From contig OZ257128.1 of the NCBI GenBank assembly GCA_965278945.1, forward strand, positions 2,728,001-2,792,000: a DNA stretch of 64,000 nucleotides, given 5' to 3'. Position numbers and translations under genes: made by a program. The DNA comes from UBA10649 sp965278945 (lineage in GTDB: Bacteria > Actinomycetota > Actinomycetes > S36-B12). A model generated the notes under the pieces. That model saw only the letters and a program-made list of their open reading frames with translations. It was not told the DNA's origin and did not search any database. Of this stretch, positions 40,274-48,928 are shown in pieces; the first letter of the stretch is position 1; each line of letters starts with the position of its first letter.

Positions 40274-42157
40274 ATGTGGCGGCGAGCGGGAGCAATCGGC
40301 GCCACCGCCGCGATCGTCGCTTCCTTGTCGCCAATGGCCGTATCGGCTTCTCAGCCCGTCTCCGTCAAGGCCACTCCAACCCAGGTCAGCGGCACGCCAA
40401 CCGAGCTGATCGCCGACATACCGGTGACTCCGGCGCTCAGTGCGGGATACGCGCGCAAGCTCTTCGTCGATCCGAACCGCAGGGACTCGCGCGGGTGCTC
40501 ACGCCAGAGCCGCCTGCTCATCGCCAAATCCGACTCGCCGCCTACCGTGCTGCGCAACTGCGTCCTGCGCGGAGGTGTCTGGACGCTCGCGAGCGGCCAG
40601 ATCGTCAAAGGCTCATCGCAGGTGTCGATCATCGGCGTGATCGACACGCCCACTGCATGGGCGCACGGTGCCTACGGATGGACCGCCAAACAGCGACGTG
40701 CATTTGCTGATGTGAGTGTCGTGGCCGCCCCGCGGAGCGTCAGCACGTCCGGTTCCGTTCGAGTGCCGCGCAGCCTGCTGGCCACCGTGCTCGCGGACGA
40801 GCCCGGCAACGTGTGCCGCGAGCTGCAACTCGTGGTTCGCGCGCTTGTCTCCTGGGGGCTGTCCGTCGACTCGGGCGTCCGTCGAGAACTCTTCACGCAC
40901 GCACGAATGTGTCCCGACGACGAACTGGTCATCCAACTGAAGAACACTGCGACCCGCGTACCCGCGGCCGGCGCCAACAACCCATACGCAGCAACGGGAA
41001 ACTCGCAGGCGCTGGCCGGCCCGACATCGATTCTTGACGCGGCTGCAGGGAAGGTCATCAGTCCGGATCTCTTCGGACTCCACATCCCGCCGTCGACCGG
41101 CCTCAATCCTCCGGTGCGTCACGGCTATGTCCGCCTGTGGGATTCCGATGTCGGCTGGAACGCGATCCAGCCGCGCAGCGGGACGTTCGTCTGGCGCACC
41201 TTCGATGCCGTGATCGCGGCGGCCGAGGCAGCCGGGGCGAACGTCGAGTATGTACTCGGGCCGACCCCGTCCTGGGCTGGAGAACTGTCGACAGACCCGC
41301 CGCGGAGGATGTCCGACTTCCGTGCCTACGTGGAAGCCGTTGTCGACCGCTACGGCGACCGGATCGACGCAATCGAGATCTGGAACGAGCCGAACCTGCA
41401 GAACTACTACACCGGCACCGCCACCGAACTCGTCGAGATGACGAAGATCGTGTCGAACGTCGTTCGCAGGGACGGTGTGAGAACGGATGTGTTGGCCGCC
41501 AGTACGACGACGCGAACCACCGGCTCGTTCTACAACTTCTACACCGCCTACCTGACCGGGCTACGCAAGGCCGGTTGGCCCATCGACGGCTTCACCTTCC
41601 ATTCGTACCCGCGCGCCTCCGGGACACCCGCCGATCGCATCGGCGCCGTGACGATGTTCAAGGCGATGCTGACGTTCTCGGGAGCTCCGAGGCTGCCGGT
41701 GTACGAGACGGAGATCAACTACGGGCTCGCGGGCCAGGACGAGCCGCATCGCAAGATCGAGGGTGCAGACGCGCGGGGCTACCTGGCGCAGACCTTCATC
41801 GACGCCGTGCGCTCGGGAATCGAGTCGGTCGACTGGTACCTGTGGAGTCGGACGGACTATCCGCTGCTCGGTGTCCAGCTCAACTCGACGACGCCGGACA
41901 CGATCGAGGCGTGGAACTGGACTTACGACCTGCTCGTCGGATCATCGCTGAGATCATGTGCCGATCAGGGCGCGGCGAGCGTGTGCGCGTTTACCCGCAA
42001 CGGCGAGGACTCCGCGCTTGCTTACTCGGCGACCGGTGAGTCGGCCTCTCTTGATGTGCCCGCCACATTCGCTACTCGATGCGACATGCGCAATGCATGC
42101 GTCGCCATCAACGACTCGACCGTCATCGTTGGCATCGAGCCGATCCTCTTGCGCTGA
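40274..42157 (+). CDS. Secreted glycoside hydrolase fused to a degenerate HNH (DUF1524-like) domain
   Basis: A 627-residue exported protein. Signal peptide to about residue 26. Residues 57-215 resemble the secreted HNH nucleases with DUF1524: GYARKLF, CVLRGGVW, then the region TAWAHGAYGWTAKQRRAFAD that matches their AW-x-x-GA-x-x-WT-x-x-x-R-x-FA pattern, and a final ELQLVVRALVSWGLSVDSGV matching the closing helices. The catalytic Asp-His that should stand at 120-121 is Ile-Gly, so nuclease activity is unlikely. Residues 250-560 are a clan-A TIM-barrel glycosidase: acid/base Glu372 in IEIWNEPNL and nucleophile Glu480 in YETEIN. A beta domain ends the protein. Likely acts on an external glycan, the dead nuclease part perhaps as a binding module. 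Confidence 0.85.
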   Translation: MWRRAGAIGATAAIVASLSPMAVSASQPVSVKATPTQVSGTPTELIADIPVTPALSAGYARKLFVDPNRRDSRGCSRQSRLLIAKSDSPPTVLRNCVLRGGVWTLASGQIVKGSSQVSIIGVIDTPTAWAHGAYGWTAKQRRAFADVSVVAAPRSVSTSGSVRVPRSLLATVLADEPGNVCRELQLVVRALVSWGLSVDSGVRRELFTHARMCPDDELVIQLKNTATRVPAAGANNPYAATGNSQALAGPTSILDAAAGKVISPDLFGLHIPPSTGLNPPVRHGYVRLWDSDVGWNAIQPRSGTFVWRTFDAVIAAAEAAGANVEYVLGPTPSWAGELSTDPPRRMSDFRAYVEAVVDRYGDRIDAIEIWNEPNLQNYYTGTATELVEMTKIVSNVVRRDGVRTDVLAASTTTRTTGSFYNFYTAYLTGLRKAGWPIDGFTFHSYPRASGTPADRIGAVTMFKAMLTFSGAPRLPVYETEINYGLAGQDEPHRKIEGADARGYLAQTFIDAVRSGIESVDWYLWSRTDYPLLGVQLNSTTPDTIEAWNWTYDLLVGSSLRSCADQGAASVCAFTRNGEDSALAYSATGESASLDVPATFATRCDMRNACVAINDSTVIVGIEPILLR

Positions 42158-42177
42158 CTTATCGCCGTACGGATAAG

Positions 42178-42249
42178 TGGGGCGCCGGGGGCTCGAACCC
42201 CGAACCTACGGATTAAAAGTCCGCAGCTCTACCATTGAGCTAGCGCCCC
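42178..42249 (-). tRNA. tRNA-Lys (anticodon UUU)
   Basis: On the minus strand the acceptor stem GGGGCGC (complement of 42243-42249) pairs with the 3' GCGCCCC (complement of 42179-42185), discriminator A. The anticodon loop reads CTTTTAA with anticodon TTT; the T loop has GTTCGAG. No CCA is encoded. Confidence 0.95.
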
Positions 42250-42340
42250 GCGCACCGTCATCAGGCTTGCGAACGAGCCGTTCGACGAGGCAGGACAGGT
42301 TATCGCGCAGCCCTCTGCTCATCTCTGCCATCCTCTGCAA

Positions 42341-42703
42341 GTGGCCTATCTGCTGCTCGCACTTCGGTTCCTGCTCGAGCTGTGCCTGTTCGCCGCATGG
42401 GCCGTCATCGGATACTCGGCATTCAACAATGCGGCGCTGGGCATTGTCGCGGGCTTCGCACTCGTGGCAGTCACGGTCGCGATCTGGAGCGCACTGCTCT
42501 CGCCTCGTCGTCGCACGCACCTCTCTCTCGTCGCACGAGTCGCAATCGAACTCGCCCTGTTCGGCGCTGCTGGAATTGCCCTGGCCGCTCTCGGCCATCC
42601 CGTATGGGCAGTGATTCTCGTTGCAGCGGAACTCCTGATCCTCGGCGGACTGGCCCTTGCCGGATACCGTCCCGGCGAGGAGCCGGGCAGGCCGCGCTCC
42701 TAG
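42341..42703 (+). CDS. YrdB-like DUF2568 membrane protein
   Basis: A 120-residue protein with four membrane helices: LLLALRFLLELCLFAAWAVI, ALGIVAGFALVAVTVAIWSA, VARVAIELALFGAAGIALAA and AVILVAAELLILGGLALAGY. Length and the first helix with its ELCLFAAWA motif fit DUF2568 (YrdB). GTG 42341 is the start. Function unknown. Confidence 0.8.
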   Translation: MAYLLLALRFLLELCLFAAWAVIGYSAFNNAALGIVAGFALVAVTVAIWSALLSPRRRTHLSLVARVAIELALFGAAGIALAALGHPVWAVILVAAELLILGGLALAGYRPGEEPGRPRS

Positions 42704-44989
42704 TCAGCCGGCGGCCTCGAGCCGGACGACGACGGCCTTCGACGTCGGGGTGTTGCTGCGGTCCGCGACGCTGTCGAGGGGGATGAGCACGTTGGTCTCC
42801 GGGAAGTAGGCGGCCGCGCAACCTCGGGCCGTGGGGTAGGCCACGACGCGAAAGCCCTCAGCGCGACGGTCTCCGTCGTGCCATTCGCTGACGATGTCGA
42901 CGAGTCCGCCGTCGGTGACGCCGAGGTCTCGGAAGTCGTCGGGGTTCACGAAGATCACCCGCCTGCCGTTCTTGATGCCGCGGTAGCGATCGTCCAGGCC
43001 GTAGATGGTGGTGTTGAACTGGTCGTGGCTGCGGATGGTCTGCAGCATGAGTCGACCTTCGGGGATCTGGAGCATCCGCAGTTCGCTGACCGTGAAGTGC
43101 GCCCGCCCGTCGGCTGTGGCGAAGGCACGCGAGTCGCGCGGGCCGTGGGGAAGCGTGAATCCGTCCTTGGTTCGCACGCGCGCGTCGTAGTCCTCGTGGC
43201 CGGGCACGACCCGCGAGATGTGATCGCGGATTCGTGAGTAGTCCGACGCAATCCCTGGCCAGTCGACGGTTCCGTTGCCGAGTACTCGCTCGCCGAGCGC
43301 GCAGACGATGTCGACCTCGCTGCGCAGGTCGGCCGACACGGGCTTCAGTCGGCCGCGGGAGTTGTGGACCACGCCCATGGAGTCCTCGACACTGACGATC
43401 TGGTCGATGCCACCCGTGCGGTCGAGGTCGGTTCGTCCGAGAGTGGGCAGGATGAGCGCGCGTTGGCCGGTGACCGTATGCGATCGGTTGAGCTTGGTGG
43501 AGATCTGGACGGTCAGCGCGCACGAGCGCATCGCGGCCTCGGTCGCGTCCGAGTCCGGCGTCGCGCGCACGAAGTTTCCGCCCATGCCGATGAACACGCG
43601 CACTGCGCCTCGCTGCATCGCCTGGATGCAGCCGACGGTGTCGTAGCCGTGCTCGCGCGGCGGCTCGAAGTTGAACTCGGTACCGAGCCGGTCGAGCCAG
43701 TCATCGGGCATTTGCTCCCAGATGCCCATCGTCCGGTCGCCCTGCACGTTGGAGTGACCGCGCACCGGGCACAGGCCTGCGCCCAGACGTCCGATGTTGC
43801 CCTGCAGGAGAAGCACGTTGACGAACTCCTGGATCGTCGCGACGGCGTCGCGGTGCTGGGTGATGCCCATTGCCCAGCAGATGATCGTCGACTTCGAGTT
43901 GACGAAGTCGCTGGCGAGTCCGTCGATGTCCGACTGCACCAGACCCGTGGCTGCAAGAACTGCTTCGGAATCAAGGGCCATGAGGTGGTCTCGGTACTCG
44001 GCGAATCCGCTCGTGCTGTCGTCGATGAACTCGCGATCGAGGACGGTGCCCGGTGATCGTTCCTCGGCCTCGAGCAGCTGGCGGCCGATCGCCTGGAAGA
44101 GCGCCTGGTCGCCGCCGAGCCGGATGTGGAGGAAGCGGTCAGCGAGCGTGGTCCCTCGTCCGAGGTATGACGACGGCCGTTGCGGGTTCCTGAACGCGAT
44201 CATCCCGGCCTCGGGAAGCGGGTTGACCGACACGATGGTCGCACCGTTGCGCTTGGCCTGCTCGAGCGCGGCGAGCATGCGCGGATGGTTGGTGCCCGGG
44301 TTCTGGCCGACGATCACCAGCAGGTCCGCAGAGTGGATGTCCTCCAGCAGCACCGAGCCCTTGCCGATGCCGATGGTCTCGTTCAGCGCGACGCCTGACG
44401 ACTCGTGGCACATGTTCGAGCAGTCGGGCAGGTTGTTCGTGCCGAGCGCTCGCGCGAACAGCTGAAACGCGAACGCGGCCTCGTTGCTCGTGCGACCCGA
44501 GGTGTAGAACACGGCCTCGTCAGGTGTCGACATGGCGTGCAATTCCTCCGCGATGACGTCGAACGCGGTACTCCAGCTGATCGGGCGGTAGTGCTCGTCT
44601 CCCGTGTCCAGGAGCATCGGTGTGGTCAGCCGCCCCTGCTGGCCGAGCCAGTAGTCGCTCTTGGTGCCGAGGCTGGCCACCGTGTGCTCGGCAAAGAACT
44701 CCGGGCCGACGCGATTCGTCGTCGCCTCCTCCGCGACAGCCTTCACTCCGTTCTCGCAGAACTCGGCCAGATGCCGGCGGTCACCATCGGGCCACGCGCA
44801 GCCGGGGCAGTCAAAGCCATCCTTCTGGTTGAGCCGCAACAAGGTCCGCGTCCCGCGAACCACCCCCAGCTTGCCCAGCACCTCGTGCGCGACGTGCAGC
44901 ACGGCCGAGTTGCCCGCCGCCGACGTCGTACCGGGACGAACGCGCGGGGTGTCCTGCGGAGGATCCTCGCGAGGGGGTCTCCTCACCAC
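42704..44989 (-). CDS. FdhF/YdeP-family molybdopterin oxidoreductase
   Basis: A 761-residue molybdopterin enzyme of the YdeP/FdhF branch. Conserved stretches: DCPGCAWPDGDRRHLAEFCENG near 60, FYTSGRTSNEAAFAFQLFAR, CSNMCHESSGVAL (the site that holds Sec or Cys in related formate dehydrogenases), VIVGQNPGTNHPRMLAALE and GAGLCPVRGHSNVQGDRTMG. It lacks the N-terminal 4Fe-4S motif of ordinary FdhA. GTG 44989 overlaps fdhD by seven bases. The substrate is probably formate or a related small molecule, but YdeP homologues also support acid resistance without known chemistry. Confidence 0.88.
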   Translation of the reverse strand: MVRRPPREDPPQDTPRVRPGTTSAAGNSAVLHVAHEVLGKLGVVRGTRTLLRLNQKDGFDCPGCAWPDGDRRHLAEFCENGVKAVAEEATTNRVGPEFFAEHTVASLGTKSDYWLGQQGRLTTPMLLDTGDEHYRPISWSTAFDVIAEELHAMSTPDEAVFYTSGRTSNEAAFAFQLFARALGTNNLPDCSNMCHESSGVALNETIGIGKGSVLLEDIHSADLLVIVGQNPGTNHPRMLAALEQAKRNGATIVSVNPLPEAGMIAFRNPQRPSSYLGRGTTLADRFLHIRLGGDQALFQAIGRQLLEAEERSPGTVLDREFIDDSTSGFAEYRDHLMALDSEAVLAATGLVQSDIDGLASDFVNSKSTIICWAMGITQHRDAVATIQEFVNVLLLQGNIGRLGAGLCPVRGHSNVQGDRTMGIWEQMPDDWLDRLGTEFNFEPPREHGYDTVGCIQAMQRGAVRVFIGMGGNFVRATPDSDATEAAMRSCALTVQISTKLNRSHTVTGQRALILPTLGRTDLDRTGGIDQIVSVEDSMGVVHNSRGRLKPVSADLRSEVDIVCALGERVLGNGTVDWPGIASDYSRIRDHISRVVPGHEDYDARVRTKDGFTLPHGPRDSRAFATADGRAHFTVSELRMLQIPEGRLMLQTIRSHDQFNTTIYGLDDRYRGIKNGRRVIFVNPDDFRDLGVTDGGLVDIVSEWHDGDRRAEGFRVVAYPTARGCAAAYFPETNVLIPLDSVADRSNTPTSKAVVVRLEAAG

Positions 44990-45864
44990 GCGACGACTCC
45001 GTTGATCCGCTGCTCACCGCAGTAGACGGTCATCGTCCCGCCGCGAACAAAGGCGGCGAGCGTGATGCCAGCCTCCTTCGCGGCCTCGACCGACAGCGAG
45101 GTCGGAGCCGAGACCGACGCGATGATCGACACGCCTGCCATCGCCGCCTTCTGGACGATCTCGAAGCCCGCGCGCCCGCTGACGACGAGGACGTCAGCGC
45201 GCACGTCGTCGAGCAGAGCCCGTCCGACCACCTTGTCGACCGCGTTGTGCCGGCCGACATCCTCGCGGACGATCAGGACCTCGCCATTCGTGTTCGCGAG
45301 CGCAGCGGCATGCAGACCGCCCGTGCGTCGAAACACTGACTGACTATCGGACATGACGTCGGGAAGCCCGGCGAGAGTGCTCGCGTCGATGGAGTCCCTG
45401 GCGGAGCTCACCGGAACTCGTGACATCAGGGCGTCAATCTCGTCGCGCCCGCACATGCCGCATGCGCTCGACGGATGGCTCACCCGAGCGAGGCGAGTGG
45501 CGTCGACGATCACGTGGTCGCCCAGCTCGATGACGACGTCGTTCGTCGAACCGTGACCACCTGGACGGCACTGCCGAACCTCGGCAATGTCGCGGAGGTC
45601 GCGCACGACGCCCTCGGCGATGGCGAGCCCGACTGCCAGGTCGAGATCGTGACCTGGTGTGCGCATCGTCGAGCCGAGGGCAACCTCGACGCCGCGGGAT
45701 CGCAGGTGCACGGTCAGCGGCTCCTCGACGACCACGCAGTCGGGGGCGGATTCGCCGCCCGCCTGAGTGACCTTGAGGACGCGGACGCGCTCGACGGCAC
45801 TGGTCCGCGGCGCTCGTGAGGAGTCCGCTTCAGTCTCGATCGAGTTCCATGCCAGTACGGACAT
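44983..45864 (-). CDS. fdhD: Formate dehydrogenase accessory sulfurtransferase
   Basis: A 293-residue FdhD: transfers sulfur from IscS to the molybdenum cofactor so that the oxidoreductase becomes active. The functional loop SSACGMCGRDEI holds both Cys. ATG 45864 has GGAGG just upstream. The end overlaps the fdhF-like GTG by seven bases, so the two proteins are made together as expected for enzyme and maturase. A GGGTAC on the minus strand (45903-45908) is upstream, but its -35 is poor. Confidence 0.93.
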   Translation of the reverse strand: MSVLAWNSIETEADSSRAPRTSAVERVRVLKVTQAGGESAPDCVVVEEPLTVHLRSRGVEVALGSTMRTPGHDLDLAVGLAIAEGVVRDLRDIAEVRQCRPGGHGSTNDVVIELGDHVIVDATRLARVSHPSSACGMCGRDEIDALMSRVPVSSARDSIDASTLAGLPDVMSDSQSVFRRTGGLHAAALANTNGEVLIVREDVGRHNAVDKVVGRALLDDVRADVLVVSGRAGFEIVQKAAMAGVSIIASVSAPTSLSVEAAKEAGITLAAFVRGGTMTVYCGEQRINGVVAW

Positions 45865-45914
45865 CACGCCTCCAGGTCGCCGGACCCTCCTGCGTAGATT
45901 CTGTACCCAGAGGA

Positions 45915-46754
45915 CTAGGCGTCCGAGTACACCCGCGACGGGTCGTACCCGTAGTGCTCCGTTCGCGCGTCCCGACGATGCCGGGCGAGCGCCTCCATGC
46001 CGTGCGCGAAGTCCGGGGCGAGCGGGCGGGAGACGACGCGGGTGCGCGGATGGCGATCGCTGATCCACTCCTCGAGGGCCGGACCGGACTCGAACGAGTT
46101 GATCAGGCAGTAGCGCGGCTGATCACCCGTGTGCCAGACCGAATGCCACATGCGCTCGGAGTCCACGATGAGCTGCGCGCCGGCCGGCAGCGCGATCCGA
46201 GTCTCGCTGCTCGGATCGTCGATGTCCTCGCGCAGGACCATGAACGAGCCGGGGTCGTCGGTGAGTTGCATGAAGCTTCGGACAACCCAGCCCTCGTCGT
46301 CCGGGTTCAGGCGGTTGTTGTCATCGAGGTGGGAGTTGTAGAGCGCGTCGGCGTACGAGTTCGGCTGCAGTTCGATGACACGGCAGCGCCCCACACGCGC
46401 GCCGACCTCCTGGGCACGTCGTGCCAACGTTGGTGCCTTGCTGGCCTGTGCCTGGATCCAGATGCCGTCCTTGTCCGCGCGTGGCGGGTCGGCATGCCAG
46501 AACGCGTTGCACTCGATCTCTCCCTGGGCGCTCGCGAGCGGGGCAAAGCGCGTGTCGCCGGACGACTTCCAGTCGACGTACCTCAGGTTCCGCCACTCGG
46601 CGGGGTCGATGTGCTCGCCGTATGCGTCGAGGACGACGTAGCCGGACTTCTCGAGAATGGGCATGCGGTAGTGCGCCACGGCGGCCTCCAGGCATCGATC
46701 GGACGCCTCGATTGTCCGGCGGGCCGCGCTAGCGCGTCTCGCGCCGAAGGCCAC
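45915..46754 (-). CDS. Probable 2-oxoglutarate/Fe(II) oxygenase-like protein
   Basis: A 279-residue protein I assign only by motif. The stretch NSHLDDNNRLNPDDEGWVVR contains a His-x-Asp, and RMWHSVWHTGDQPRYCLINS a distal His and Arg, as in the metal triad of jelly-roll oxygenases; a cupin relative is the alternative. PAGAQLIVDSERMWHS supports the jelly-roll fold. ATG 46754 is listed; ATG codons further in could serve. It is upstream of fdhD on the same strand with a 50-bp gap. Confidence 0.6.
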   Translation of the reverse strand: MAFGARRASAARRTIEASDRCLEAAVAHYRMPILEKSGYVVLDAYGEHIDPAEWRNLRYVDWKSSGDTRFAPLASAQGEIECNAFWHADPPRADKDGIWIQAQASKAPTLARRAQEVGARVGRCRVIELQPNSYADALYNSHLDDNNRLNPDDEGWVVRSFMQLTDDPGSFMVLREDIDDPSSETRIALPAGAQLIVDSERMWHSVWHTGDQPRYCLINSFESGPALEEWISDRHPRTRVVSRPLAPDFAHGMEALARHRRDARTEHYGYDPSRVYSDA

Positions 46755-46762
46755 TGACTCCT

Positions 46763-46776
46763 GGGACTTTGGTCCC
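46763..46776 (-). terminator. Small hairpin after the DUF1707 gene
   Basis: GGGAC at 46763-46767 pairs with GTCCC at 46772-46776 around TTTG, nine bases after the stop codon on the minus strand. Confidence 0.3.
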
Positions 46777-46784
46777 GAGCTTGC

Positions 46785-47198
46785 CTACCGCCAGCGCTTG
46801 GCGATCCACCCGACGAGGATGACCGCTCCCCACGGAACCATGACCCAGAACGGCCAGTAGTACGGGACGCGATCGGTGTTGGTGATCCAGGTCAGGCCCC
46901 AGATCACGTTCGTGATGAGTGCGACGGTCAGCCACGATCCCCACAGGTTGCGCCAGGTGTGGTCGTCCTCGGGGTTCGCGACAGCGGTGCCCGCGGGCTT
47001 CGCGGTTCCGGGCGGCATCGCCGGGAGGTCGGTCGTGAGCGCGTCGAGGTCTCCGAACGTGCGCGCCTGCTGGGCCTTCGCCAGCCGGTCCTGGAACTCG
47101 TCGTTCGTCAGGCGACCCTCGGTGAATGCCTCGCGGATAAGGCTGACGGTGCGATCGCGGTCCTCGTCACCTGCGCGCATGTCCGGGCTGTTCGTCAT
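46785..47198 (-). CDS. DUF1707 (SHOCT-like) membrane protein
   Basis: A 137-residue protein. The first 55 residues are the DUF1707 domain (MRAGDEDRDRTVSLIREAFT, then EGRLTNDEFQDRLAKAQQAR). Two membrane helices follow (LTVALITNVIWGLTWIT and FWVMVPWGAVILVGWIAKRW), a 2TM arrangement common in actinobacteria. ATG 47198 is listed; ATG 47210 sits too close to GGAGGG. Function unknown, possibly a membrane adaptor. A small hairpin (46763-46776) lies after the stop. Confidence 0.8.
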   Translation of the reverse strand: MTNSPDMRAGDEDRDRTVSLIREAFTEGRLTNDEFQDRLAKAQQARTFGDLDALTTDLPAMPPGTAKPAGTAVANPEDDHTWRNLWGSWLTVALITNVIWGLTWITNTDRVPYYWPFWVMVPWGAVILVGWIAKRWR

Positions 47199-47227
47199 GG
47201 CGGGGAGCATATCCCTCCGCCGCAGCC

Positions 47228-48121
47228 TCAGGTCGTAGCCATGCGCGCCTGGATCGCGCGCGCGAACAGCGCGGGCGCACCCGCGCCATGATCGAGGAAC
47301 AGCGACGGCTCCGTCAGTTCGAGTTCCAGCAGCTGCGGGGAGCCGTCGGGGCCGCTGATCAGATCCACCCGCGCATAGAGCACGCGGTCGAACCCGCCCG
47401 GGATGGCGGCGACCGCGGCATGCGCAACGGCCAGCTGGCTCGACGTGGGCTCTCGCGGATCGATGCTCTCCTCGAGGAACAGTCCGTCGATCGTCACGCC
47501 CACGACCCCTCGCTGCAGCAGAGGGCCCTTGCGTATCGCGTGCGAGAAGCGCCCGCCAAGGAACAGCATCGCCGTCTCCCCCTCGGTGTCGACTGCATCG
47601 AGGTAGGGCTGAACCATCACCGTTCGGCCCTCGCGTTGCACTCGTCGAATGTGATCGAGAGCGACGTCTCGCGGATCGGCAACCGCGTAGCGCTCGGTGT
47701 CGCGAGACCCTGCCGAGACCGCGGGCTTGACGACGAAGTCGGCATAGCTTGCGTCCGGCTCCCATCCCGCGAGATCCTCGTCCGGCTCGATGAACTGCGT
47801 CGGTACGACGGGTATGCCAGCAGCGGCCAGATCGCGCAGGTAGCGCTTGTCGGTGTTCCAGGCGACGACGTCATACGGATTGAGCAGCAACGACGACGCA
47901 TCGACTCGCCTCAGCCAGCCGAGAAACTCATCGCGTCGCTCGGGGTAGTCCCATGTCTCGCGCAGCACGACCGCGTCGAACCGCTCCCAGTCGACGCTCG
48001 CGTCGTCCCACACTGCCGGCGTGACGTCGATGCCGAGCTGCTCGAGCTCGGGAATGACCAGGCGGTCGACATCATCGAGAAGGGGGAAAGCGGCGCATGT
48101 GACAAGTGCAACGGACGGCAT
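47228..48121 (-). CDS. ATP-grasp domain protein
   Basis: A 297-residue ATP-grasp ligase-like protein. The N-terminal part (ALVTCAAFPLLDDVDRLVIP) is the pre-ATP-grasp domain; the ATP site is built from KRYLRDLAAAGIPVVPTQFI, DFVVKPAVSAGSRDTERYAV and MVQPYLDAVDTEGETAMLFL, with metal ligands near LLELELTEPSLFL. ATG 48121 has AAGGAGA upstream. Similar proteins join an amino acid or glutathione-like group to a carboxylate; the substrates are unknown. Confidence 0.85.
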   Translation of the reverse strand: MPSVALVTCAAFPLLDDVDRLVIPELEQLGIDVTPAVWDDASVDWERFDAVVLRETWDYPERRDEFLGWLRRVDASSLLLNPYDVVAWNTDKRYLRDLAAAGIPVVPTQFIEPDEDLAGWEPDASYADFVVKPAVSAGSRDTERYAVADPRDVALDHIRRVQREGRTVMVQPYLDAVDTEGETAMLFLGGRFSHAIRKGPLLQRGVVGVTIDGLFLEESIDPREPTSSQLAVAHAAVAAIPGGFDRVLYARVDLISGPDGSPQLLELELTEPSLFLDHGAGAPALFARAIQARMATT

Positions 48122-48164
48122 GGTGTCTCCTTCGGCTTCCTCGGCGTGCGGCACACTGGCGCGC

Positions 48165-48479
48165 ATGGCCGCTCGCAAGTATGCCCCGCCGCGCTCGTGG
48201 GTCCGCGCCGACGGGGAGTGGCCGGCCGGTCCGTTCGCCGCCGATGCGCCGCCGTACGCACTCGTCACGGCCGCCGTGGTCGAGCGCTACCTGTCGGTCG
48301 TCGGCGAGCGGAGCCTGCGCTCGGTCGCTCGCGCGGCGGGAATCGATCCGACGAGCCTGGGACGCACGCTCGGCGGCGAGACCGTTCCCGATGTCCACAC
48401 GGTGGCCGTGCTCGAGGTCGCGCTCGACACCGAGCTGTGGCCCAGGTATCCGGACCGGAGCGCGCCCGCTACTCCGTGA
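48165..48479 (+). CDS. Small helix-turn-helix protein (104 aa)
   Basis: A short protein with an Xre-like helix-turn-helix: VVERYLSVVGERSLRSVARA, then AGIDPTSLGRTLGGETVPDV and HTVAVLEVALDTELWP. ATG 48165 lies 43 bp from the divergent ATP-grasp gene, so it may act on that gene. No strong ribosome-binding site is visible. It overlaps the lipoprotein gene by 11 bp tail-to-tail. Confidence 0.75.
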   Translation: MAARKYAPPRSWVRADGEWPAGPFAADAPPYALVTAAVVERYLSVVGERSLRSVARAAGIDPTSLGRTLGGETVPDVHTVAVLEVALDTELWPRYPDRSAPATP

Positions 48480-48873
48480 TGGTCAGCGTGATGTCGCGCG
48501 TCGTGCTGTCCGGGTTGGTCACGGTGATGATCGCCACGCCCGGGGCGAGGGTCTTGCCACCGGGATTGAAGGCGGCACCGTTCTCCTCCTCGTAGGCCTG
48601 CGTCAGCTCGATGAGCTCGGGCTTGTCCGTGGAGACCGTGGTTCCCGCGAGGTCGTTGTCCGACACGAGAATGTCTATGAAGTCGCCGACCTTCGCGGTC
48701 GCGGCCGTCTCGTCAATGTTGATGATGATCGGCGGGAGCATGCCCGTCGACGCCTCGGCGGCAGCCGAGGAGGACGACGATGACGCATCCGATGACGACG
48801 AGCAGCCCGCGAGGGCAGCCACGCCGAACAGTCCTGCGACACCGATCACGGCAATGCGGCGGTTGATGTTCAT
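48469..48873 (-). CDS. Small secreted lipoprotein (134 aa)
   Basis: Lipoprotein signal peptide with lipobox ALAGC (Cys24), then a Ser/Ala-rich linker and a compact beta domain of about 85 residues (DETAATAKVGDFIDILVSDN, then GGKTLAPGVAIITVTNPDST). I recognise no named family; the fold looks like an Ig or bacterial proteinase-inhibitor-type beta sandwich. A near-perfect SigB-type promoter (48929-48954) lies 55 bp upstream, so it is likely a cell-envelope stress gene. Confidence 0.75.
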   Translation of the reverse strand: MNINRRIAVIGVAGLFGVAALAGCSSSSDASSSSSSAAAEASTGMLPPIIINIDETAATAKVGDFIDILVSDNDLAGTTVSTDKPELIELTQAYEEENGAAFNPGGKTLAPGVAIITVTNPDSTTRDITLTITE

Positions 48874-48928
48874 GTGGTTGCTCCCTCGCTCAGTTCATAG
48901 ACGAACACGATCGGCGTACGGTTCCGTG

